Below are positions 9,491 through 16,672 of a stretch of DNA of 64,000 nt, piece after piece. Numbering within the stretch: position 1 is the first letter of the stretch; each line of letters begins with the position of its first letter. The translations under genes were made by a program, and so were the position numbers. The DNA comes from Planctomycetota bacterium. Its GTDB lineage: Bacteria; Planctomycetota; J058; JAJDCQ01. The notes under the pieces are model-generated. The model did not search any database, had not been told where the DNA came from, and worked only from the letters and a program-made list of their open reading frames with translations. The stretch is from contig JAJDCQ010000104.1 of the NCBI GenBank assembly GCA_029260755.1, positions 59,905-123,904 of the forward strand, written 5' to 3'.

Positions 9491-10381
9491 CTAGTCGTCG
9501 TCCTCGTCGTCGTCATCGTCATCGTCGTCCTCGTCACCCTCCATCGGCGCGGGGATCGGACCGGCGACCGGCACGTCGAACGAGCTCACGCCGTCCATCG
9601 TGTTGCGGACCCGGAACTTCGAGACGCGACGGAGCGAGCTCCGCATGTCGCCGACGAGGCGCTCGTGGAGCGGCTTCGGCGCGGCCTTCTTCCCGCCGGG
9701 ACCGGCGAACTCGCGAGCGCGGATCCCGCGGACGCGGCTGGCCTTGATGAGGTCGGTCTGCCCGCCGATGTCGGAGGTCCGCGCCACCGCGGAGTCGAGC
9801 TCCGCCTGGTGGAACTGGATGTCGTCCTCGAGGTCGGCGATCTTGACCGCGTAGCTGTCCTCCTCCTTCTCGACGAGCGTCGCGAAGAGCGGCGGCGTCA
9901 GCTTCCCGTCGTCGCGCTGCTTCTTGAGCTGAAGCGTGCGGTTGAGGAAGTCCATCTGGAGGAAGCGGCGCTTGCCGGTCGCCTCGTCGAGCGCCGCGCG
10001 ATGCTTCGCGATCAGGCGGCGGTTGTTGGCGAGCCGGGTCTCGAGCCCCTCGAGCTCGCCATCCTCGTTGTTGAGAATGCCCTCGTAGGTCTCGATCGCC
10101 GAGCGCCGATTGCGGCTGATCCGCCGCTCCCGGTCGGGGTCGACCGGCGCCCGCTCGCGCGGCGCGTCCGGCGCCGCCGCGGCCGGGCCGTCCGCCGGCG
10201 GAGCGCCCTTGCCCGCGCCGAAGATCCGGTCCCAGTCGATCGACTCGTCGCCGCCGGCCGCCGGCTGCTCGCCGCCGCGCCACTCGCCGCCGGCGCCCGC
10301 GCCCTGCGCCAGAGCGACGGGCGCGGGGAGAACGACGGCCGCGAGCATGGCCAGAGAAGCGGTAAACGTGGAAGCCTTCAT
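9491..10381 (-). CDS. Exported helical protein with acidic tail
   Basis: A 296-residue exported protein. I chose the internal ATG (10381) over the GTG at 10393 because a clean signal peptide follows directly (MKASTFTASLAMLAAVV, ending APVALAQG). After a Gly/Pro-rich linker, residues about 95-215 are highly charged and helical (RRFLQMDFLNRTLQLKKQ), predicting a coiled coil. The final 14 residues are nearly all Asp/Glu, an acidic tail. No named domain recognised. It sits between another exported coiled-coil protein and ExbB in the same orientation, so a periplasmic structural part is a reasonable inference. Confidence 0.8.
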   Translation of the reverse strand: MKASTFTASLAMLAAVVLPAPVALAQGAGAGGEWRGGEQPAAGGDESIDWDRIFGAGKGAPPADGPAAAAPDAPRERAPVDPDRERRISRNRRSAIETYEGILNNEDGELEGLETRLANNRRLIAKHRAALDEATGKRRFLQMDFLNRTLQLKKQRDDGKLTPPLFATLVEKEEDSYAVKIADLEDDIQFHQAELDSAVARTSDIGGQTDLIKASRVRGIRAREFAGPGGKKAAPKPLHERLVGDMRSSLRRVSKFRVRNTMDGVSSFDVPVAGPIPAPMEGDEDDDDDDDDEDDD

Positions 10382-10467
10382 GGTATGTCTCACTCGCTGT
10401 CAGTCGGTGCTTTGCGTGTGTGTGTCTTGCCCAACGCGGGGTCGAACGGAGTCCGGAGCCGGCTCGA

Positions 10468-11529
10468 CTAGTCGTCGAAGTCCATGTCCCCGTCCCGCTC
10501 GGCGAACTTGTTGATCACGTCGTCGAGGTCGTTGCCGAGGGTGCCGAAGTCGCCGCCGAGCTCGCCGATCTGGTTGATCTTGTCGCTCACCGCCAGGAGG
10601 GTCTCCTGGCTCTCGACGAACACGTTGAGGTTCTCGTTGATCGACTCGTGGATCTTGGTGAACGCCGACACCTGGATGTAGGCGCTCGCCAGCTTCTCGG
10701 TCACGTTCGCGATCGACTGCTGGCCGTGGGTGATGCCGTCCCGGATCAGCTCCTTGATCCGCAGGGTGTCGACCTGAAGCTCGATCGACTCCTGGAGGAA
10801 GCTGCGCTCGTTCTCGAGGTTCTCGACGAGCTGGACGAACTTGTCCTGGAGCTGCCCGAAGATCAGCTGGAGCTGCTCGAGGTTGCGGACGAGCTTCTGA
10901 CGGCTCCGGTAGTGGACCTCGAAGCCCTTCACGTAGCGGTTCTGGAGGCGGAAGAGCGAGTACTTCCGGGCGAACTCGCGCTTGAGCTTCTGGAGCTCCC
11001 GCGGGTCCTCCGGCGCGTCCTCGCGGATCCGCACGGCCAGCGTGACGAGATCCTTCTCCTGAGCCCGCGCCTTGGTCCGGGCGGTCTCGAACTTCTTCTG
11101 GCTCTTGTCGATCTTCGAGTTGACCTGGCCGGTGAACTTCCCGAGCTTCCGGTGGAGGCCCTTGAAGTTGCTCACCAGGACGTCCTGGTCGGCGATGATC
11201 GTGTCGAAGTCGGAGCTGACCCGCTTGGCGTGCAGGGCGAGCTTGCGCTCGACCTCGGAGGCGAGGAGCTCGTTCTTCGGGTCCTTCATGTAGTTCTGGA
11301 GCTCGACGCCCAGCTCATCGTTCGCCTGTCCGAGGTTGCGGATGAGCTTGTTGAACTTCTTGACGTTCGTGTCGAGCGCCTGAAGCTCCGGCTTGATCGA
11401 CCAGTTCGGGAGGGGCTTGACGTAGCCCTCGTCCCCCTCGACCTTCGGGGCCGTGTCCTGGGCGAAGGCGGGTCCGGCAAGGCCGATCACGATCGCAACG
11501 GCCGGCAGCATGAATCGAAGCGTCTTCAT
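10468..11529 (-). CDS. Exported coiled-coil protein
   Basis: A 353-residue exported protein. ATG 11529 is preferred because it begins a signal peptide (MKTLRFMLPAVAIVIGLAG, then PAFAQD, cleavage after FAQ or FA); the longer open frame to 11883 overlaps the upstream lipoprotein gene. The mature part is almost entirely helical and charged, with long heptad stretches (KLIRNLGQANDELGVELQNY, RNLEQLQLIFGQLQDKFVQL) that predict an extended coiled coil through about residue 330. It ends DGDMDFDD, a short acidic tail like its downstream neighbour. It may be a periplasmic rod or spacer for the ExbB/ExbD machine; this is inference from context. Confidence 0.82.
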   Translation of the reverse strand: MKTLRFMLPAVAIVIGLAGPAFAQDTAPKVEGDEGYVKPLPNWSIKPELQALDTNVKKFNKLIRNLGQANDELGVELQNYMKDPKNELLASEVERKLALHAKRVSSDFDTIIADQDVLVSNFKGLHRKLGKFTGQVNSKIDKSQKKFETARTKARAQEKDLVTLAVRIREDAPEDPRELQKLKREFARKYSLFRLQNRYVKGFEVHYRSRQKLVRNLEQLQLIFGQLQDKFVQLVENLENERSFLQESIELQVDTLRIKELIRDGITHGQQSIANVTEKLASAYIQVSAFTKIHESINENLNVFVESQETLLAVSDKINQIGELGGDFGTLGNDLDDVINKFAERDGDMDFDD

Positions 11530-11591
11530 CGTCTCTACTCGCTTCCTTCGGGACTCGCGTCCCTCTGGGTGTTCTCGGATTCGGCCGTGGA

Positions 11592-12401
11592 TCAGTGGTA
11601 GGCGCGGTCGAAGAAGTTCGGGTCGTTGAACTCCTCGAGGAGCTGGGAAGTCGCGTCCTGCGGCGCCTGAGAGAGGTGCTCGCGCGCTCCGGCGAAGTCG
11701 CCCCGGAGATACGCCAGCATGCCGAGGGTGTAGTGATCGTCGGGCGTGATCGGCTCCCGCACCCGGCGCTTCACGCTCGCATACTCGCTGTAGTAGTCCC
11801 ACGCCATGTCGAAGTCGTTCCGACCCTCGAAGGCGATCTGGGTCGCGTTGTAGAGCGCGTCGCGGTAGTGCTTGACGCTCCACTTGCCCGGCCGCTGGCC
11901 GATGCTGATCGCGTGCTGGTACTGGAGGAGCGCCTCGTCGGGCTTGTTCTGCTGCTGGCGAATCGTGCCGACGAGCACGTGGACGGCCATCAGGTCCTCG
12001 TCCTCGAGGCCGCCGCCCTCCTGGACGAGCTGGCGCAGGTCGCGCTCGGCCGCGTCGAGCCGGCCTTGCTTGATCGCGAGGTTGGCGCGGAAGAGGCGAG
12101 CCGGCGGCAGGCCGGGCGCCACCTCGACGGCGTGATCGAGATCCTCGTTGGCCGAGTCGGCCGCACCGAGGCGCTCGTAGGCGACGCCGCGGTGGAGGCG
12201 CGCCTGGTAGTCGTCGTCGTCCCGCTTGAGCAGCTCGTCGAAGTAGGGCAGCGCCTCTTCGTAGCGGCCGTCACGGGAGTTGGTCTCGGCATGGTCCCAC
12301 AGCTGGTGGGTCTCCATGTCGGCGATGCCGCCGGGGCTGCTGCACCCCGTCAGGGCGCCGAGGGAAACGACGGCGGCAAGGGTCAGAAACGTTCGCTGCA
12401 C
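11592..12401 (-). CDS. TPR lipoprotein
   Basis: A 269-residue lipoprotein. The GTG at 12401 is chosen because GAGGAG lies about 7 nt upstream and a lipoprotein signal peptide follows (VQRTFLTLAAVVSLGALTGC), with lipobox LTGC and the acylated Cys near residue 20. The mature protein carries about five TPR units (for example YEEALPYFDELLKRDDDDY and KPDEALLQYQHAISIGQ), giving a protein-binding solenoid on the periplasmic face of a membrane. It is the first gene of the long minus-strand block and is preceded by a weak promoter-like pair. Lipid anchoring plus TPRs recall PilF/PilW-type pilotins or assembly factors, but no pilus genes are present. Confidence 0.88.
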   Translation of the reverse strand: MQRTFLTLAAVVSLGALTGCSSPGGIADMETHQLWDHAETNSRDGRYEEALPYFDELLKRDDDDYQARLHRGVAYERLGAADSANEDLDHAVEVAPGLPPARLFRANLAIKQGRLDAAERDLRQLVQEGGGLEDEDLMAVHVLVGTIRQQQNKPDEALLQYQHAISIGQRPGKWSVKHYRDALYNATQIAFEGRNDFDMAWDYYSEYASVKRRVREPITPDDHYTLGMLAYLRGDFAGAREHLSQAPQDATSQLLEEFNDPNFFDRAYH

Positions 12402-12509
12402 GGGTGAGCTCTCCTCTGCGAAACGGGTCAACGGCGGCGACAGAAGCGAAACGCGTGCCGAAGGCTCTCACGGGCTCCGATCGCCCGAAGTCCTACGGTG
12501 GGAGAAGGT

Positions 12510-12538
12510 CGACTATTCAGTCTTGCCCGACCTGACAA
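12510..12538 (-). promoter_or_regulatory. Weak sigma-70-like promoter candidate for the ExbB/ExbD/actin-like block
   Basis: On the minus strand TTGTCA is followed 17 nt later by TAGTCG, about 110 nt before the GTG of the TPR lipoprotein. The -35 is good, the -10 is poor. Position and 17-nt spacing match the better promoters elsewhere in the window, so it is only a candidate. Confidence 0.3.
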
Positions 12539-12684
12539 TGCGCGTCGCGTCATGGGGCCGACCGCTGTCACGCGGGTCGACCAGGGTGTCACGGTCACCC
12601 GCTTCTCACGATCCCCACGACGGCGCGGTTCCATAACCGATAACTACGATGTCTCGGGACTTGCGACGACGCGAGGGGAGAGCC

Positions 12685-14244
12685 GTGACGGCGGCGACCA
12701 TCCTATCTTCTGCCTTTCACCGTTCGGGCCGGCACCGATCCCCGGCCTCGGCGGACGGCCCGGCGGCGACCGGGCGCGGTCTCGTCGTCCGCGACGTCGC
12801 CGCCCTCCTCGCCGTGCCCGTGCTCGTCCTCTCGCTCGTCGGCTGGTACCACGGCTCGGCGAGCTTCCCCGAGCCGCCGTTCGCCGGCTTCATCCCGCTC
12901 CTGGCGGTCCTGGCGTGCCTCGGCGCGGTGATCTCGATCGCGCTCGCGGTCGAGGTGGTCCGCCTCCGGGCCGTCGTCCGGTCCGGCGCCCGGGCGGCGC
13001 TCGTCAGCGTGAGCGGCGCGCACGGCCTGCCGATCGTGGCCGAGCGAGCGCCATCGACGATGGCGAGCCTCGTCGATCCGCAGGTGGCCGTCGACCGGAT
13101 CCGCCGGCTGGAGCGCGAGGTCGACACCCTGTGCGCCATCCGTAACCTCTCCATCATTGCCAACGACGACGTCGACCTCCGCCGCGTCCTCGAGAACGCC
13201 CTCGGCGTCGTCGAGCAGGTGCTCGACGCGATCGAGGTGCAGGTCTACCTCCGGCGCGGCGACGAGGACCCCTCGGGCCTGCCCGATGCGAGCCGTCTCG
13301 GCGGACAGACGAGCTTCAGCGCCCACACCGGGATCGCCCACGTCCGGCGCCGCGACGACAACGACGGCGAGGCGACCGAGACCGGCGGCCCGAAGGGCGG
13401 AAAGAAGCCGAAGAAGCGGGGCCGGAGCGCCACGGCCACCCTCGCCAAGCTGGCCGCCAAGGCGCTCGACGAGCAGCGGAGCGTCAGCCGCGTCGAGAAG
13501 CTGAAGGTCAGCGTCGCGGTCATGCTCACCGCCGACGGCGAGACGCTCGGAGCGCTCGTCGCCCGGGCGCCGCGCGCGGACGGCGACCCGGCCGCGTCGA
13601 TCCAGACCCTCGAGGCGCTCGCCAAGCCGATCGCCCTGGCGATCCGGAAGCCGGCCCTCTACGAGCGGGCCGTCTTCGACGCGCTCACCGGGCTCTACAC
13701 CAAGCGCCACTTCACCGAGCAGCTCCAGCGCCTGTTCGGGCAGGCGCGGCGGGTCGGGACGCCGCTCGCCCTGATCCTCTGCGACATCGACCACTTCAAG
13801 GCGGTGAACGACACCCACGGGCACCTCGCCGGCGACGACGTCCTCGCCGCCGTCGCCCGGGCGATCCGCGAGACCGTCCGAGACTACGACAGCGCCTACC
13901 GTTACGGCGGCGAGGAGATGGCCGTCCTCTCCCCGAACGTGACCCCCGAGAACGCCGCCGTCCTCGGCGAGCGCATCCGAGCGGCCGTCGCCGCCCTCGC
14001 CATCCCGGTCGAGGGCGGCGCGATCGTCGAGCCCAAGATCAGCGTCGGGATCGCGAGCTGGCGACCCGGCCTGCCGGCGCCGCAGGAGCTGATCGCGACG
14101 GCCGACCGGGCCCTCTACGCCGCCAAGGAGGGCGGGCGGAACCGCGTCGTGACCGAGGACGACCTGGCCGATGCGATCCCGGCCCGGCAGCCCGGCGCCG
14201 AGACGACCGGCCGTCGCGCGGTCGTCGCCGCCCCGGCGTCCTGA
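12685..14244 (+). CDS. Membrane diguanylate cyclase (GGDEF)
   Basis: A 519-residue c-di-GMP synthase. The GTG at 12685 has GGGGAG 4-5 nt upstream; the ATG at 12649 lacks a ribosome site. Two membrane helices (roughly residues 30-50 and 60-90) precede a coiled coil and a GAF-like region containing a basic Lys-rich insertion (GGKKPKKRGRS). The C-terminal GGDEF domain has the signature GGEEM at residues 408-412 (an active-type variant, Met instead of Phe in the last place) and an RDYD I-site five residues before it, so product inhibition is expected. It condenses two GTP to c-di-GMP. It is transcribed divergently from the TPR lipoprotein operon; c-di-GMP control of that envelope machine is possible but unproven. 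Confidence 0.9.
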   Translation: MTAATILSSAFHRSGRHRSPASADGPAATGRGLVVRDVAALLAVPVLVLSLVGWYHGSASFPEPPFAGFIPLLAVLACLGAVISIALAVEVVRLRAVVRSGARAALVSVSGAHGLPIVAERAPSTMASLVDPQVAVDRIRRLEREVDTLCAIRNLSIIANDDVDLRRVLENALGVVEQVLDAIEVQVYLRRGDEDPSGLPDASRLGGQTSFSAHTGIAHVRRRDDNDGEATETGGPKGGKKPKKRGRSATATLAKLAAKALDEQRSVSRVEKLKVSVAVMLTADGETLGALVARAPRADGDPAASIQTLEALAKPIALAIRKPALYERAVFDALTGLYTKRHFTEQLQRLFGQARRVGTPLALILCDIDHFKAVNDTHGHLAGDDVLAAVARAIRETVRDYDSAYRYGGEEMAVLSPNVTPENAAVLGERIRAAVAALAIPVEGGAIVEPKISVGIASWRPGLPAPQELIATADRALYAAKEGGRNRVVTEDDLADAIPARQPGAETTGRRAVVAAPAS

Positions 14245-14285
14245 CCCGAGACGGGCGGCGCCGGCCGCGGTAGAGTCTCGGGGCC

Positions 14286-14654
14286 ATGCCGAGCCGCCTC
14301 ATCGTCTACATCGAGCGGGACCGCGTCCCCCCGCCGCGCCGGATCGAGCGCTCGCTGCGGATCCACGGAATCTCGCTGACGCTCGACTGGACCGACCCGC
14401 TCCTGGCCCGGCGCGGCCCGATCCACGCCGAGCTCGACGGCGAGGAGGTGAGCTTCGAGCTCGAGGTGGGCCGCCGGAGCGAGCTCGACCTCGTCGACCA
14501 CGGCGACGTCGCCCTGACGTTCGTCGGCCGCGGCGAGCTCGGCGGCGTCGCCGCCGGCTGGATCGCGCGCGTCGTCGCCTCGCTCGGCGGCGGGGTGCTC
14601 AGTCGCCCCGCGACGGGCGAGCTGCTGTCGGCGACCGAGATCCGCTTCGACTGA
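14286..14654 (+). CDS. Small hypothetical protein
   Basis: A 122-residue protein starting at ATG 14286, 41 nt after the GGDEF gene on the same strand. No signal peptide or membrane helix. The sequence alternates hydrophobic and charged residues (ISLTLDWTDPLLARRGPIHA, VSFELEVGRRSELDLV), suggesting a mostly beta fold. Codon use (G/C at third positions) matches its neighbours, which supports a real gene. No family recognised; co-transcription with the diguanylate cyclase is likely. Confidence 0.6.
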   Translation: MPSRLIVYIERDRVPPPRRIERSLRIHGISLTLDWTDPLLARRGPIHAELDGEEVSFELEVGRRSELDLVDHGDVALTFVGRGELGGVAAGWIARVVASLGGGVLSRPATGELLSATEIRFD

Positions 14655-14666
14655 GCCGCCCGACCT

Positions 14667-15485
14667 CTACCGCGTCCGGACCTCCGCCAGGACCGGGTCG
14701 GGGGCCAGCCCGACGCGCTCGTCGAGGGCGTCGGCGGCCTGAAGCTGCCGGTCGAGGTAGGAGGCGATCCCGGCGTCCGCCTTCGCCCGGGCCCGGACCA
14801 TCGCCTCGCGGACGAGCGCGGTCGCGGGAGGATGGTCGAAGGAGCTCCGGCCCGCCTCGACGCCATCGCCCCTCCAGATGGGGATCGAGTTGCCGACGGA
14901 GAGCCGGATGGCCGGCCGGGACTCGACGGCGAGGGCGAGGGCGGCGTGGCTCACCTCGGCCTGCCACTGCCGCACCCAGCGCCCGAGGAGCTCGCGCTCG
15001 GCCGGGCTGACGCCGACCGCGTGCACCTCGAAGGGCGGCCACGAGTCGGCGCGCCCCGCCTTGGGGACGTCCTCGCGGAGCGTCCAGAAGCCGACCCGGT
15101 CGAGGACGCCGCGCAGGCGGGCGCGCGGGGCGAGATGGCGGCCGGACTCGAGGATGAAGTCGCGGCGGACGACCTCCGCGCGCAGCGCGTCCCAGCGGCC
15201 CTCGCCGCGGGCGAGGCCGGCGTAGGGGAAGCCGTTCCCGGCGTGGTCGAAGCGCTCGTTGCGGATTCCGAGGATCGCGACGCTCGTCACGACGACGACG
15301 AGGTAGAGCATCACCCAGCCGAGCCGGACGCTCGTCCGGGTGCGCCAGAGGACCGCGGCGAGGAGCGCGGTGACCCCGAGGGCGACGCTCACCGGCGCGG
15401 CGAGCTCGGCGCCGAGGGTGAGGGGCGCGCCGGGATCGGAGAGGTAGGCCAAGGTCGCTCCGGCCAACGCGAATGGGCCTTGCAT
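14667..15485 (-). CDS. Membrane protein of unknown function
   Basis: A 272-residue protein converging with the small plus-strand gene (12 nt between stops). ATG 15485 is chosen; a TTG two codons upstream (15491) is possible. Two membrane segments are clear, near residues 27-48 (APVSVALGVTALLAAVLW) and 53-75 (LGWVMLYLVVVVTSVAIL). The remaining 200 residues should lie outside the membrane and contain no motif I recognise. Followed by no obvious terminator. Confidence 0.65.
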   Translation of the reverse strand: MQGPFALAGATLAYLSDPGAPLTLGAELAAPVSVALGVTALLAAVLWRTRTSVRLGWVMLYLVVVVTSVAILGIRNERFDHAGNGFPYAGLARGEGRWDALRAEVVRRDFILESGRHLAPRARLRGVLDRVGFWTLREDVPKAGRADSWPPFEVHAVGVSPAERELLGRWVRQWQAEVSHAALALAVESRPAIRLSVGNSIPIWRGDGVEAGRSSFDHPPATALVREAMVRARAKADAGIASYLDRQLQAADALDERVGLAPDPVLAEVRTR

Positions 15486-15613
15486 CGCCAAGGGAAGGAT
15501 CTACCATCGCCCCCAAGGGGGGGCGGACGAGCGATCCACGGTCGGCGCGTCGGATCGACCCGCGCGCCGTCCCCGATCTCACCCCCGAGCGCGGCGCGGA
15601 GTTCCCGCCCGCC

Positions 15614-16672
15614 TCAGGCCGCCGGGATCCAGTCGCGCTCGAGCCAGAAGCCGCGCTCGCGCAGCCGCGCCGCGATGAGAGCCCGCGCGCCCCTCCGCCC
15701 GACGTACGAGACGACGAACGCGGCGCCCGGCTCCGGCAGCTGCTCGGGCGAGATCACCGGCCTCCCCGCCACCGAGCGCCCGACCTTGCGCGGATCCACG
15801 TCGACCCAGGCTGCGATCCGGACCCCGTGCTCGAGCAGCAGCTCGGCGCGCCGCCGCGTCGTCCGCCCCGCGCCCCAGACGATCACATCCGGGTGATGCG
15901 GGTTGCGCCGGGCGAGCCAGCGGGCGAGCCAGAGCGCCTTGAGCCGGTAGAACGCGTCCGGCGAATACCTCGGGTCCGTTCGCGAGAGGCGCTCGGGCGC
16001 GTCGCGCCATAGCAGCAGCGGACTCGCGACCCGCTCGATCCGAACACCCGCGTCGAGCCACCGCAGGATCAGCTCGTAGTCCTCGGGGAACGGCCCGGCG
16101 CGATAGCCGCCGAGGCGCCGGGCGAGGTCGCGCCGGAACGCGATGCTCGGATGCACGAGGGGGCACTCGACGAACCGCTCCGCCGCGATCGCCGCGTGAT
16201 CCTTCAGGCCGTTGCTCCACGCGACGTAGTGGGCGTAGCCGCGGGCCGACCCGACCGGCGCCTCGAGGTCGACCTCGGTCGCGACCATCCCCACGACCGG
16301 GTGGCCGTCGAGGGCGGCCCGCTGCGCCGCGAGGCGGCCTTCGAGCGAGACGTCGTCGGCGTCCATCCGCGCGATGATCGGCGCGCGCGCCAGGGCGAGG
16401 CCGGCGTTCAGGGCGGCGACGATCCCTCGCCCGTGATGCGCGTGGACCCGGACCCGCGGATCGCCGGCGGCGAGTCGGTCCGCGATGGCGCGCGACCCGT
16501 CGGTCGAGCCGTCGTCGACGACGATGAGCTCGAGGTCGGGCTCGGTCTGCGCGAGGATGCTCCGGACGGCCCGCTCGAGCGTCGTGGCGGCGTCGCGGAC
16601 GGGGAGCAGAACCGAGATCGCCGGATCGGGTCGGGCGTGGCCCGGGGAGGGCCGCGTCCCGAGGGCGGTCAG
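15614..16672 (-). CDS. Family 2 glycosyltransferase with C-terminal Rossmann-like domain; non-standard start
   Basis: A GT-A fold glycosyltransferase. The frame contains the complete GT2 N-terminus: AISVLLPVRDAATTLERAVR, IVVDDGSTDGS and the DXD-type RMDADDVS. No ATG, GTG or TTG lies upstream of this core in frame; the only plausible start is a CTG (16672-16670) that overlaps the TGA of the FHA gene as CTGA. This gives about 352 residues. An in-frame ATG at 16366 would remove the nucleotide-sugar-binding half. The C-terminal about 95 residues start with VIVWGAGRTTRRRAE, a Rossmann-like nucleotide-binding motif, so this is a two-domain enzyme. It probably transfers a sugar to a surface glycan; substrate unknown. 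Coupling to the FHA gene is implied by the overlap. Confidence 0.8.
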   Translation of the reverse strand: MTALGTRPSPGHARPDPAISVLLPVRDAATTLERAVRSILAQTEPDLELIVVDDGSTDGSRAIADRLAAGDPRVRVHAHHGRGIVAALNAGLALARAPIIARMDADDVSLEGRLAAQRAALDGHPVVGMVATEVDLEAPVGSARGYAHYVAWSNGLKDHAAIAAERFVECPLVHPSIAFRRDLARRLGGYRAGPFPEDYELILRWLDAGVRIERVASPLLLWRDAPERLSRTDPRYSPDAFYRLKALWLARWLARRNPHHPDVIVWGAGRTTRRRAELLLEHGVRIAAWVDVDPRKVGRSVAGRPVISPEQLPEPGAAFVVSYVGRRGARALIAARLRERGFWLERDWIPAA

